The translations under genes and the position numbers were made by a program. From Pacificitalea sp040119125 (GTDB taxonomy: Bacteria; Pseudomonadota; Alphaproteobacteria; Rhodobacterales; Rhodobacteraceae), in NCBI GenBank assembly GCA_040119125.1, contig JBEDTR010000007.1, positions 186,001 through 250,000 on the forward strand: a stretch of DNA of 64,000 nucleotides, written 5' to 3'. The notes under the pieces were generated by a model. That model was not told the DNA's origin. It did no database searches and saw nothing but the letters and a program-made list of their open reading frames with translations. Positions 16,064 through 24,797 of this stretch are shown in pieces; position 1 is the first letter of the stretch; each line of letters starts with the position of its first letter.

Positions 16064-18180
16064 CGGCGCACCGCGTTCAGGACAACCAGAATGGAGGAGG
16101 AGGACATCACGGCCGCCGCCATCAACGGCGTGGCAAATCCCAAGACCGCGACCGGAATCGCCACCGCATTATAGACCGCCGCCAACCACAGGTTTTGCCG
16201 AATGCGCGCGCGGGCCCGACTTGCGCATTGCAACGTCTGTGCCACGACGCGCAGATCCGCCGCCAGCAAAACACCATCTGCGGCGACCCGCGTGGCATCC
16301 AAGGCGGTGGCGGGGGCGAGGGACGCATCGGCGCAGGCAAGCGCGGCGGTATCGTTCAGCCCATCCCCCACCATCAGCACGCGCCGCCCCTGCCCCGCCA
16401 ATTGGCGCACCAGCCCGGCTTTATCCTCGGGGCGGATGCCCGCGTAGATCTGCTTAATGCCCAGACGCCCGGCCAGATCGGCGGCGCGGTCGTCGGTGTC
16501 TCCGGTGACCATGGCCAGATCATACCCCGCGCGGTCGAGGGCCGCGATGGTCTCCGCCGCGCCGGGACGTGGCACCTCGCTCAGCGGCAAGGGGATGCGC
16601 CGTCCGGGCAGGTGAAGCTCCGTCCCTGCCGCGCCCCGCCACAGCCGCACCGGCGCGCCGTCCCACAGGCCGCACACCCCTTCGCCCGGCACTTCGCGCA
16701 GGTCTTGCAGCGCGGCGGGTGTCTGACCGGCAAGCGACGCCGCCAGCGCGCGGGAGACGGGGTGATCGGATGCCTGCGCCAGCGCCAGCGCGACCGAAGC
16801 GGCGGTGGGGTCCAGATCTGGCAGGCGGGCCACGCCTTCGGTCAGGGTGCCGGTCTTGTCGAACAGCACGCAATCGACCTCGGCCAGACGCTCCAGCGCC
16901 GTGGGCGATTTGAGCAGTACCCCGGCGCGGAACAGCCGCCCGGTCATCGCAGCGGTCACCGCCGGAATGGCAAGGGCCAGCGCGCAAGGGCAGGTGATGA
17001 TCAGCGTGGCGGTGGCGACGCCAATCGCGCGATGCAGATCGCCGCTCATGCCCCACCACATGACAAAGGCCAGCGCTGCAAGCCCATGCACCACCGGCGC
17101 ATAGAGGCGCGCGGTGCGATCCGCCAGCCCGCTATAGCGGTGGCGCCCGGTTTCCGCGATCTCGACCAATGCTGCAAGGCGACGCAGGGTGCTGTCCTCG
17201 GCACGGCGAATGACACGAAGGGTCACGGGCGCGCCAAGGATCACCTCGCCCGCACAGATCGCATCGCCCGCCGCAATCGCGACCGGGTCGGCCTCACCCG
17301 TCAGGGCGGATCGGTCCACGGTCGCGGCCGCCTCGGCGATGCCATCCACCGGCGCACGCGCGCCAGCGGCCAGCGCGATCCGATCCTCAGGGATCAGCGC
17401 CGCCACATCGACCGTCTCGCGCCCCTGCGCGGTAAGCCGAGTGGCGCGGGGCAGTTCCAACGCCGTCAGTTCCGCGGCGGCTGATCGGGCAGAAGCGCGC
17501 GCGCGATGTTCCAGATAGCGGCCCACCAGCAGGAAGAAGGTCAAGGACAGCGCCGCATCAAACCATGTATGCGCGCCCGTGTCGGCGATGGTTTCATATA
17601 GCGACGTCGTCGCGGCCAGCAGGATCGCCAACGCGATTGGCACATCCATATTCATCCGCCCGGCGCGCAAGGCGATCATGGCGGAGGCAAAAAACGGCAC
17701 GGCGGAGAAGGCCAGCGCAGGCAGGGCGATGCTGGCGGAAACCCAATGGAACATCGCCCGTGTGGCATCGCCTGCCCCGGACCAGACGGCGACGGACACC
17801 GCCATGACATTCATCATCGCAAAGCCCGCAACGGCGGCGCGGGCCAGCAGGCTACGGCCCTCGGCATCGCCTGCGGGGCGCAATGCGGTTGCGTCCAGCT
17901 CATGCGCTTCATAGCCCGCATCGTTCAGGGCGCGCAGCGCTTCGCCGGCATCACAACCGGCGCTCAGAACGATGCGCACCCGCTTGGCGCCAAGGTTCAC
18001 CCGCGCGGCACGAACGGAGGGCAAGGCCGAGAGCACCGTCTCCACCCCCGCGATGCAGGCCGCGCAACGGATCTGCGGCAAGGCAAGATGCAGGGTCGTG
18101 CCGCTTTCAACGCCAGCTTCGGCGCCGGTCTCGGCTATGTGCGCGGCGGCGACGCAGCCCGGACAGGCAAGGATTGTCAT
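16060..18180 (-). CDS. ccoI: Copper-exporting P1B-type ATPase CcoI (FixI)
   Basis: A 706-residue heavy-metal P-type ATPase that moves Cu(I) across the inner membrane for assembly of the cbb3 oxidase CuB centre. In order: Cys6-x2-Cys9; a ferredoxin-like metal-binding domain with Cys39-Ala-Ala-Cys42; membrane segments; the actuator segment DRSALTGEADPV; the CPC ion-site motif in ITCPCALALAIP; the phosphorylation motif FDKTGTLTEG; and the GDGLNDTAAL hinge. It is coupled to ccoH upstream and ccoS downstream by 4-bp overlaps. The position between ccoH and ccoS separates it from general CopA-type detoxification pumps. Confidence 0.95.
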   Translation of the reverse strand: MTILACPGCVAAAHIAETGAEAGVESGTTLHLALPQIRCAACIAGVETVLSALPSVRAARVNLGAKRVRIVLSAGCDAGEALRALNDAGYEAHELDATALRPAGDAEGRSLLARAAVAGFAMMNVMAVSVAVWSGAGDATRAMFHWVSASIALPALAFSAVPFFASAMIALRAGRMNMDVPIALAILLAATTSLYETIADTGAHTWFDAALSLTFFLLVGRYLEHRARASARSAAAELTALELPRATRLTAQGRETVDVAALIPEDRIALAAGARAPVDGIAEAAATVDRSALTGEADPVAIAAGDAICAGEVILGAPVTLRVIRRAEDSTLRRLAALVEIAETGRHRYSGLADRTARLYAPVVHGLAALAFVMWWGMSGDLHRAIGVATATLIITCPCALALAIPAVTAAMTGRLFRAGVLLKSPTALERLAEVDCVLFDKTGTLTEGVARLPDLDPTAASVALALAQASDHPVSRALAASLAGQTPAALQDLREVPGEGVCGLWDGAPVRLWRGAAGTELHLPGRRIPLPLSEVPRPGAAETIAALDRAGYDLAMVTGDTDDRAADLAGRLGIKQIYAGIRPEDKAGLVRQLAGQGRRVLMVGDGLNDTAALACADASLAPATALDATRVAADGVLLAADLRVVAQTLQCASRARARIRQNLWLAAVYNAVAIPVAVLGFATPLMAAAVMSSSSILVVLNAVRR

Positions 18181-18653
18181 AGCCCCGCACGCAGCGCGAT
18201 GCGGCGGCGAAACAGCGTGCCATCCTCCGCCTGTAGTTCAATGCGCAGGTTCCAGTTGCCCGGTCCGGCGGAGACAGGCGCGGTCCAGGCGTCGCCGTCC
18301 CAGACAAATGCAGGGATCGTGTCATTGGCCACGGTCGTTGCACGGCCCAGCGTGGCGGCGGCGATGTCAGGTTTGACCACGCCCTGTGCCGCATCGCGCA
18401 CGCTCAGCCGCAGCAGGGTTGCGCTCAGTTCGGCCTGCACGGTCCAGCCAAGGGCCTCCTGCGCGGCGCGGTCGCTGTCGAAATTCTGCGATGCGACATA
18501 GCTCGAGTCGGTTTCTTTGCCCGGAAAGGTCCGCACCGCGCTGAAGGCGAGCATCAGGTTCACCGCAATGATGATGGAAAACCCGGCGACGAACATGGCC
18601 AGCACATGCCAGCCGGTGAGGCGGTGGTCAGCTTTCATTTGCGCGGCGCTCAT
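18177..18653 (-). CDS. ccoH: cbb3 oxidase assembly protein CcoH (FixH)
   Basis: A 158-residue protein with one N-terminal membrane helix (HVLAMFVAGFSIIIAVNLML) and a periplasmic domain. Conserved FixH features are the YVASQNFDSD segment after the helix and the C-terminal GNWNLRIELQAEDG. CcoH joins early cbb3 assembly and stays with the complex. The ATG at 18653 has AAGGA just upstream and overlaps the end of ccoG by 26 bp; a longer frame to 18776 lies entirely within ccoG and is rejected. Confidence 0.92.
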   Translation of the reverse strand: MSAAQMKADHRLTGWHVLAMFVAGFSIIIAVNLMLAFSAVRTFPGKETDSSYVASQNFDSDRAAQEALGWTVQAELSATLLRLSVRDAAQGVVKPDIAAATLGRATTVANDTIPAFVWDGDAWTAPVSAGPGNWNLRIELQAEDGTLFRRRIALRAGL

Positions 18654-20253
18654 CGGCGATATCCTTTCCATTGAAAATCGTGTCGCCAAAGGCGCGCTCG
18701 CCCGAGGCTGTATCCTCGACCCAGATGCGCAGATCGCTGCGCTGCTGCATCGCGGCGGGGTCTTGCGCATCAGCAATCACATAGACGCGGACCAGCCGGG
18801 TCGCGTCCGCAGGAACCTCGGCGATGCTGCCGCTGGCGCCCTCCAAGGCGAGGTCCAAGCCGCTGTCGGGCATCAATGACAGGCGGAAGGACCGCGCCTC
18901 CCCATGCTTGTTGCGCAGGCGGATGTCATAGGCATTGCGGATCGCGCCATCCGACAGGGTGACGAAGGTGGGATTGCGGATCGGGGCGATCGTCATGTCG
19001 ATCTCGGGCCGGACGAATAGCGCAAAGATCAGCAACATCCCGATGGCCGCCCAGGCGAAAGTATAAAACAGGGTGCGCGGGCGAAAGACATGCCGCCACA
19101 GCGGTTCGGGCTGCCACGCGGGGCGTGCGGCACCCGCGACCTCGCCAGACGGGGCCTCGGCCAGCCCGGCGACTGCGGCGCGTGCGCCGGGCGCGGTGGG
19201 CGGCTCGTCATCAAGGGCGAGGTAGTCGATCAACCCGCGCGGACGACCGATCCGGGCCATCACATCGTCGCAGGCATCGATGCACAGCGCGCAGGTGATG
19301 CATTCCATCTGCTGGCCTTCACGAATGTCGATGCCCATGGGACAGACCGCGACACAGGCGTGACAATCGATGCAATCCCCGAGCGCCTCGCCGCTGCGCG
19401 CCTGCCGGGTGCCGGCGGTGTTCTTGTCCGCGTGCTTATCGACCGCCGCGCCATAGCGCGCCACCGCGTCGCCGCTGCCGATGGCGCCTGCCGCCGCTTG
19501 CTGGCGTTTCACCCCGCCCTTGCCGCGCGGCTCCCCGCGCCAGTCGCGATAGCCCACGGTCAATGTGCCGGGGTCCATCATGGCGCCCTGTATTCGCGGC
19601 CATGGGCACATGTAGATACAGACCTGTTCTCGCATGAACCCGCCAAAAACGAAGGTCGTGGCCGTCAGCACCCCGATGGTCGCATAGGCCACCGGCGCGG
19701 CCTGCAAGCTGATCAGATCGCGCGCCAGTGTCGGTGCATCGGCGAAATAGAACACCCATGCGCCGCCCGTGGCCACGGCAATGACCAACCATACGGCCCA
19801 TTTGCTCAGCCGCAGGCGCCATTTGCGCAGGCTCCACGGGGCCTTGTGCAGACGGATACGGGCGTTGCGGTCGCCTTCGATCCAGCGCTCGACCGTCATG
19901 AACAGATCGGACCAGACGGTTTGCGGACAGGCATAGCCGCACCAGACCCGCCCCAATGCGGAGGTAAACAAAAACAACCCCAGCCCGGCCATGATCAACA
20001 GCCCGGCCACGAAGTAGAATTCATGGGGCCAGATCTCGATCCAGAAGAAATGGAAGCGCCGGTTTGCCAGATCCACCAGCACGGCCTGATCAGGAAGGTT
20101 CGGTCCTCGGTCCCAGCGCAGCCAGGGCGTGACATAGTAAATCCCCAGCGTGAGGATGAGGATGATCCATTTAAGCCGACGGAACGTGCCGCTGACCCGT
20201 CGGGGGAAGATCGGTTCGCGCGCGGCGAACAGAGGGGGGGCATTCGTTGACAT
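18628..20253 (-). CDS. ccoG: cbb3 oxidase accessory polyferredoxin CcoG (RdxA/FixG)
   Basis: A 541-residue membrane iron-sulfur protein thought to reduce Cu(II) for cbb3 assembly. It has about five transmembrane helices, the membrane CGYACPQTVWSDLFM and CMCPWPRIQGAMMD-type motifs (here YMCPWPRIQGAMMD), then two 4Fe-4S clusters in CIDCHACVAVCPMGIDI and CITCALCIDACDDVM. The C-terminal third is an Ig-like periplasmic domain after another helix. It is the first gene of ccoGHIS, with an FNR box 59 bp upstream of its start. The loop between the helices and the ferredoxin part (about residues 225-275) is long and rich in Gly and Ala. Confidence 0.95.
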   Translation of the reverse strand: MSTNAPPLFAAREPIFPRRVSGTFRRLKWIILILTLGIYYVTPWLRWDRGPNLPDQAVLVDLANRRFHFFWIEIWPHEFYFVAGLLIMAGLGLFLFTSALGRVWCGYACPQTVWSDLFMTVERWIEGDRNARIRLHKAPWSLRKWRLRLSKWAVWLVIAVATGGAWVFYFADAPTLARDLISLQAAPVAYATIGVLTATTFVFGGFMREQVCIYMCPWPRIQGAMMDPGTLTVGYRDWRGEPRGKGGVKRQQAAAGAIGSGDAVARYGAAVDKHADKNTAGTRQARSGEALGDCIDCHACVAVCPMGIDIREGQQMECITCALCIDACDDVMARIGRPRGLIDYLALDDEPPTAPGARAAVAGLAEAPSGEVAGAARPAWQPEPLWRHVFRPRTLFYTFAWAAIGMLLIFALFVRPEIDMTIAPIRNPTFVTLSDGAIRNAYDIRLRNKHGEARSFRLSLMPDSGLDLALEGASGSIAEVPADATRLVRVYVIADAQDPAAMQQRSDLRIWVEDTASGERAFGDTIFNGKDIADERRANES

Positions 20254-20311
20254 GGCGGCGCAAGCTCCGGGAGTTTCTGCTGCGGCCTACGCGTTGGGCG
20301 CGCAGGCCGCA

Positions 20312-20325
20312 TTGATCTGCATCAA
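20312..20325. promoter_or_regulatory. FNR/FnrL box (TTGATCTGCATCAA) upstream of ccoGHIS
   Basis: This TTGAT-N4-ATCAA match sits between ccoP and ccoG, 59 bp upstream of the ccoG ATG. The distance is nearly identical to that of the ccoN box (57 bp), which suggests that both operons are activated the same way. Confidence 0.88.
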
Positions 20326-20352
20326 CTGCGCGGCCTGCTCCTCGCTCGCTCG

Positions 20353-21273
20353 TTACTGGGCCGGGTCGTCGGCCTGTGCCGACGGGGCTGTGTCCTCCGG
20401 GGTTGCTTCGCCGCCGCCCAGCCCGTGCACATAGGCGGCCACCGCGCGCACGTCAGCCTCCCCCAGCCGGGTCTGCCATGACGGCATCACGCCCATACGC
20501 GGGGTGGCGAGTTGGCTCAGGATCGCCTCTTGGCTGCTGCCCCGCAGCCAGATCGCATCCGCCAGATTGGGAGCGCCAAGCGTGCGGTCCCCCAGCCCGT
20601 TTTCCCCGTGGCAGGAGCTGCAATTATCCGCGAAAAGCTCTGCCCCCTCTCCGGCGGCGGCGGGGTCATGGTCAAGGTCGGACAGGCTGCGCACGAAATG
20701 CGCGGTTGCCTCCCGCTCCGACTGCTCCATCCAGTCGAAGGGCGGCATTTCCGAAAACCGCGTGTCGGGGTCCTCTTCGTTGCGGATGCCGTGGCGCACA
20801 GTATAGGCGATGTCGTCGATCGTCCCGCCCCACAGCCAGTCATCGTCCAGCAGGTTGGGATAGCCGGAGGCGACCACGCCCCCTGCCCCCGCCCCGTGGC
20901 ATTGCGAGCAATTGGCGGCAAAGACCGACCGCCCCGCCTGAACCGCGTAGCGATGCAGGGCTTCATTGTCCCGCAGCACAGCCAGATCAACGGTGGTCAG
21001 GCTGCTTTCCAACTCCGCATTGGACAGCGCGACGCGCTCGATCTCGGCCGCGACCTCGCCCCGCGTCGAATAGCCCAGCAGCCCCGCCGTCGCGCCCGAC
21101 ACCATTGGCCAAGCGGGGAAAAGGATTGTGTAGATCACCCCCCAGACAATCGTGGCGTAAAAGGTCCACAGCCACCAGCGCGGCAAAGGTGTGTTCAACT
21201 CCTCAATGCCGTCCCAGCTATGGCCGGTGGTTTCGGTGCCCGTTGTGGGGTCGATCTTGCGGTCATCGGTCAT
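20353..21273 (-). CDS. ccoP: cbb3-type cytochrome c oxidase subunit III, CcoP (di-heme c)
   Basis: A 306-residue membrane-anchored di-heme cytochrome c. It has an N-terminal HSWDGIEELNTPLPRWW leader typical of CcoP, one transmembrane helix (WTFYATIVWGVIYTILF), and two c-heme motifs, CSQCH (in the first domain) and CSSCH (in the second), each followed later by a Met ligand region (EMPPF; GVMPSW). It carries electrons from cytochrome c to CcoO and CcoN. Its ATG overlaps the ccoQ stop. A Glu/Ala/Asp-rich tail follows the last helix. Confidence 0.96.
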   Translation of the reverse strand: MTDDRKIDPTTGTETTGHSWDGIEELNTPLPRWWLWTFYATIVWGVIYTILFPAWPMVSGATAGLLGYSTRGEVAAEIERVALSNAELESSLTTVDLAVLRDNEALHRYAVQAGRSVFAANCSQCHGAGAGGVVASGYPNLLDDDWLWGGTIDDIAYTVRHGIRNEEDPDTRFSEMPPFDWMEQSEREATAHFVRSLSDLDHDPAAAGEGAELFADNCSSCHGENGLGDRTLGAPNLADAIWLRGSSQEAILSQLATPRMGVMPSWQTRLGEADVRAVAAYVHGLGGGEATPEDTAPSAQADDPAQ

Positions 21274-21458
21274 TGGGAGGCTCCGTCTGTGCGGCCATCA
21301 TCGGGGCGGTCGTGGCGAAAGGGCACATCCGCCGCATCGTCATGCAGATCGCGCGACCCGGGGCGGAACGACCAGCCGATGACGCCGAGAAAGATCAGCG
21401 TCAGGATCAGCAGCGCCCAGCTATCGGCCAGTTCACGCAGGAGGGAATAGGTATCCAT
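21270..21458 (-). CDS. ccoQ: cbb3-type oxidase small subunit CcoQ
   Basis: A 62-residue protein with one membrane helix (SWALLILTLIFLGVIGWSF) and a polar, Asp/Arg-rich cytoplasmic tail. CcoQ stabilises the cbb3 complex and in Rhodobacter has been linked to signalling of respiratory electron flow. It lies between ccoO (9-bp gap) and ccoP (4-bp overlap), which fixes the identity despite the short sequence. Confidence 0.92.
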   Translation of the reverse strand: MDTYSLLRELADSWALLILTLIFLGVIGWSFRPGSRDLHDDAADVPFRHDRPDDGRTDGASQ

Positions 21459-21467
21459 AACGGGGCC

Positions 21468-22304
21468 TCAGCGACTGGCATCGGGCACGAAGGTCGAAAA
21501 ATCGACGAGCGTCCCGAGCATTTGCAGATAGGCGATCAGCGCATCCATTTCGCTGATCCCGCGTTGACCGTCGAAATTGCGCACCTGCGCGCCGGGATAG
21601 CGCTCCAGCATCGCGTCATAGGCGCCAAAGGGATCGACCTGCACCCGGAAATCCGCGCTGGCACTGGCGACCATCTCGTCGGTATAGGGCACGCCGACCA
21701 TGCGATGGGTCGCGACCAGATCGGTGATATCCTCGCTGGACAGGTGCCGATCCATCAAGAAGGCGTATTTCGGCATCACGCTTTCCGGGACGACCGATTG
21801 CGGGTCTTTCAGGTGATCGACATGCCATTCGTCCGAATAGCGCCCACCAACCCGCGCCAGATCCGGCCCGGTCCGTTTCGACCCCCATTGGAACGGGTGG
21901 TCATACATGGATTCCGCGGCAAGGCTGTAATGGCCATAGCGCTCGGTCTCGTCGCGCATCGGGCGGATCATCTGGCTGTGACAGACATAGCAGCCCTCGC
22001 GCACATAGATTTCGCGGCCCGCAAGTTCGAGCGGGGAATAGGGGCGCATGCCCTCCACCTCCTCGATGGTGTTTTCCAACCAAAAGAGCGGGGCGATTTC
22101 GACAATCCCGCCAATGCTGACCACCGCGAGGGACGCGACAAGCAGCAGGGTCGCGTTGCGCTCGAACCTCTGGTGCAGGGAAATGGTCGCGGTTTCGGGG
22201 GGCAGCTCATTGGGCACGGAGCCGGTCTTCACACCCTCGCCGGCAGTGACCACTTTGGGGTCATCGGCGGGATCATAATTCGGGCTTTGGGGGTTCTTGG
22301 CCAT
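21468..22304 (-). CDS. ccoO: cbb3-type cytochrome c oxidase subunit II, CcoO (mono-heme c)
   Basis: A 278-residue mono-heme membrane cytochrome c with a single N-terminal helix (ATLLLVASLAVVSIGGIVEI), the heme motif CYVCH and near-invariant CcoO blocks (SQMIRPMRDETERYGHYS; WGSKRTGPDLARVGGRYSD). It is longer than the roughly 240 residues usual for CcoO because about 45 mostly polar residues precede the first helix. No better internal ATG is visible and the gene follows ccoN after 5 bp, so the extension is probably real. Confidence 0.95.
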   Translation of the reverse strand: MAKNPQSPNYDPADDPKVVTAGEGVKTGSVPNELPPETATISLHQRFERNATLLLVASLAVVSIGGIVEIAPLFWLENTIEEVEGMRPYSPLELAGREIYVREGCYVCHSQMIRPMRDETERYGHYSLAAESMYDHPFQWGSKRTGPDLARVGGRYSDEWHVDHLKDPQSVVPESVMPKYAFLMDRHLSSEDITDLVATHRMVGVPYTDEMVASASADFRVQVDPFGAYDAMLERYPGAQVRNFDGQRGISEMDALIAYLQMLGTLVDFSTFVPDASR

Positions 22305-22309
22305 CTAAT

Positions 22310-23920
22310 TCACTCCGCTGGCGTGGCGACGGTAACGGGATGCGCCTGCGGCGCGCGGATGGTCATCCACATGTTCCAGACCATGACCGCACCGCCGGCA
22401 AGGTAGAGCACCCCACCCAGGCTGCGGATGACATACATGACGAACTTGGCCTCGACGGTGTCGGCGAAGCTGTTGACGAGGAAGCCATTGGCATCCACCT
22501 CGCGCCACATCAGCCCTTCCATGATGCCCGACACCCACATGGAGGCCGCGTAGAGAACGATCCCCACGGTCGCGAGCCAGAAATGCAGGTTGATCGCCGA
22601 GACAGAATACATCCGCTCCCGCCCCCACAGCCGCGGCGTCAGGAAGTAGAGCGCGCCAAAGGTGATCAGCCCGTTCCATCCCAGCGCACCGGAATGCACA
22701 TGGCCAATCGTCCAATCGGTATAATGCGACAGCGAGTTGACCGCGCGGATCGACATCATCGGCCCCTCGAAGGTCGACATGCCGTAGAAGGCGAGCGAGG
22801 CCACGAACATGCGGATGATCGGATCTGTGCGGACCTTGTCCCACGCGCCTTGCAGGGTCATCAGCCCGTTGATCATGCCGCCCCAGCTGGGCATCCACAA
22901 GATGATCGAAAACACCATGCCCAGCGTCGCGGCCCAATCCGGCAGCGCGGTATAATGCAGGTGATGCGGCCCGGCCCAGATATACAGAAAGATCAGCGCC
23001 CAGAAGTGGATGATCGACAGCTTGTAGCTATAAATCGGGCGGCCCGCCTGCTTGGGCACAAAGTAATACATCATGCCCAGAAAGCCTGCCGTCAGGAAAA
23101 AGCCCACAGCGTTATGGCCATACCACCACTGGGTCATCGCATCCTGCACACCGGCAAACACCTGCACCGATTTCGAGCCCCAGATCGACACTGGCACCGA
23201 CAGGTTATTGACCAGATGGAGCATTGCGACGGTGATGATGAAGGCGAGGTAGAACCAGTTCGCCACATAGATATGCCGTTCGCGCCGGCGCAGGATCGTG
23301 CCGAAAAACACCGCGAGATAAACCAGCCAGACGACCGTCAGCCAGATATCGACATACCATTCCGGCTCGGCATATTCCTTGGACTGGGTTGCGCCGAGCA
23401 GATAGCCGGTAGCCGCCAGCACAATGAAAAGCTGATAGCCCCAGAACACGAACCATGCCGCGTTCCCGCCCCAAAGCCGCGCCGCGCAGGTGCGCTGCAC
23501 CACATAGAATGACGTCGCAATCAGGGCGTTGCCGCCAAAGGCAAAGATCACCGCGCTGGTATGCAGCGGGCGCAGGCGCCCAAAATTCGCGTAAGGCTGC
23601 GCCCATTCGAGATTGAGCACCGGAAAGGCCAGCTGAAAGGCGATGAACGTGCCCACGAGGAAGCCCACAACCCCCCAGAAGGCCGTGGCGATCACACCGT
23701 AGCGCACTGGGCCGTCCATGTAGCCTTGCGGCGCGTGCCGCACCGGGGCTGGCCCATCCTCGACCGGGATCTGACGCACCTGCCACAGGAACAACCCCGC
23801 AGAGATCGCCATGATCAGCAAGGCGTGCACCATATAGGCCGGGTCGCGCGCCCAATTCGCCCCCAGCGCCGCAAAGATCATGATGAGCGCAAGCACGATC
23901 AACTTGAGCGTATCGAACAT
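22310..23920 (-). CDS. ccoN: cbb3-type cytochrome c oxidase subunit I, CcoN
   Basis: A 536-residue catalytic subunit with about 12-13 transmembrane helices and histidines for two heme b groups and CuB. Typical blocks are RPLHTSAVIFAFGGNALI, WWYGHNAVGFFLTAGFLG (CuB/heme ligand region), GPHHLHYTALPDW and TIGHVHSGALGWNG. It reduces oxygen to water with very high affinity and pumps protons. It is the first gene of ccoNOQP, 57 bp downstream of an FNR box. The N terminus has one additional helix before the core, as in other alphaproteobacteria. Confidence 0.97.
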   Translation of the reverse strand: MFDTLKLIVLALIMIFAALGANWARDPAYMVHALLIMAISAGLFLWQVRQIPVEDGPAPVRHAPQGYMDGPVRYGVIATAFWGVVGFLVGTFIAFQLAFPVLNLEWAQPYANFGRLRPLHTSAVIFAFGGNALIATSFYVVQRTCAARLWGGNAAWFVFWGYQLFIVLAATGYLLGATQSKEYAEPEWYVDIWLTVVWLVYLAVFFGTILRRRERHIYVANWFYLAFIITVAMLHLVNNLSVPVSIWGSKSVQVFAGVQDAMTQWWYGHNAVGFFLTAGFLGMMYYFVPKQAGRPIYSYKLSIIHFWALIFLYIWAGPHHLHYTALPDWAATLGMVFSIILWMPSWGGMINGLMTLQGAWDKVRTDPIIRMFVASLAFYGMSTFEGPMMSIRAVNSLSHYTDWTIGHVHSGALGWNGLITFGALYFLTPRLWGRERMYSVSAINLHFWLATVGIVLYAASMWVSGIMEGLMWREVDANGFLVNSFADTVEAKFVMYVIRSLGGVLYLAGGAVMVWNMWMTIRAPQAHPVTVATPAE

Positions 23921-23976
23921 TTCCCGAATCCCTTCGTCTTTGGGAAGCGGGATCGCATGTCAAAAGTCGCCACGCC

Positions 23977-23990
23977 TTGATCTGGATCAA
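23977..23990. promoter_or_regulatory. FNR/FnrL box (TTGATCTGGATCAA) upstream of ccoNOQP
   Basis: An exact TTGAT-N4-ATCAA palindrome 57 bp upstream of the ccoN ATG. It lies in the 133-bp gap between ccoN and the fnrL stop, a standard location for the oxygen-controlled promoter of ccoNOQP. Confidence 0.92.
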
Positions 23991-23998
23991 ACCGGGCC

Positions 23999-24038
23999 GG
24001 TCAGGGGGTCAGGGTCGCGTTAGGTCAGCTCGGGTCAG
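23999..24038. repeat. Four GGTCAG direct repeats between fnrL and ccoN
   Basis: GGTCAG occurs at 23999-24004, 24007-24012, 24023-24028 and 24033-24038, all in the same orientation and beside the FNR box. Spacing is irregular (8, 16 and 10 bp). It could be a cis-element or chance in GC-rich DNA. Confidence 0.35.
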
Positions 24039-24053
24039 GGCGCGATGCGCCTG

Positions 24054-24797
24054 TCAGCGCGAAAGCGTCCCGGCCTCATCCTCCCCCGCCTGCACCAAAA
24101 GCGCCGTAAGATCGTCGCATAGGATTGTGCGCCCGTTGCCTTCCAGCCGGATGAGCCCATCGCGCCGCAGCGCGGTGATCTGACGGCTGACCGTTTCGAT
24201 GGTCAGGCCCAGATAGGTTGCAATCGTGTCGCGCCCCAGCGGCAGGGTGCAGCGCAGCGGAGAGGCGGATACGGGCGCGCGGCGGAGCACGAGCGCAAGG
24301 AATGTCGCCACCTTTTCCCGCGCGGTCTTGCGGCCCAGAAGCAACATCCAGTCCCGCGCGGCGTCAAGCTCGTCGAGCGACATTTCCAGCAGGCGCGACG
24401 ACACTTGCATGGAGTTTTTCAGCAAAGCTTCGAATTGCGCGCGGTCGAACATGCACAGCGTCACTTCGCTGATCGCCGTCACCTCATAGGGCGCGGTGCT
24501 ACGTCCCGGCCGTCCGATGAAATCCGAAGGCATGAGCAAACCCACCATCTGCACCCGCCCGTCTTCGAGATAGCGGGTCAGCGACGCCGACCCCTTCACC
24601 ACGGATCCGACAAAGGGCAGCGTGCCGCCCTCCATCACGATGGTCTCGCCCGCCTGCCATGTGCGATAGCTTTTCATCCGCTCAAGGCGGACCAGTTCGT
24701 CATCGTCGCATTTTGCGCAGACCGCACGATGGCGGATCGGGCAAGCCTGACAGTTCTGCGAGGCAAGCGCGCCAATGATCGGTGCGGTCGCTGTCAT
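24054..24797 (-). CDS. fnrL: Oxygen-sensing Crp/Fnr-family regulator FnrL
   Basis: A 247-residue FNR-type activator. The N terminus has Cys16-x2-Cys19-x7-Cys27-x2-Cys30 (NCQACPIRHRAVCAKC). Cys115 in TLCMFD matches the fourth ligand of the oxygen-labile 4Fe-4S cluster of E. coli FNR. A cyclic-nucleotide-binding-like barrel is followed by a long dimer helix and a C-terminal HTH with DTIATYLGLTIETVSRQI; the ETVSR recognition residues specify TTGAT half-sites. The three TTGAT-N4-ATCAA boxes in the neighbourhood are its likely targets. It lies upstream of ccoNOQP on the same strand but is separated from it by the FNR-box promoter. Confidence 0.95.
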   Translation of the reverse strand: MTATAPIIGALASQNCQACPIRHRAVCAKCDDDELVRLERMKSYRTWQAGETIVMEGGTLPFVGSVVKGSASLTRYLEDGRVQMVGLLMPSDFIGRPGRSTAPYEVTAISEVTLCMFDRAQFEALLKNSMQVSSRLLEMSLDELDAARDWMLLLGRKTAREKVATFLALVLRRAPVSASPLRCTLPLGRDTIATYLGLTIETVSRQITALRRDGLIRLEGNGRTILCDDLTALLVQAGEDEAGTLSR

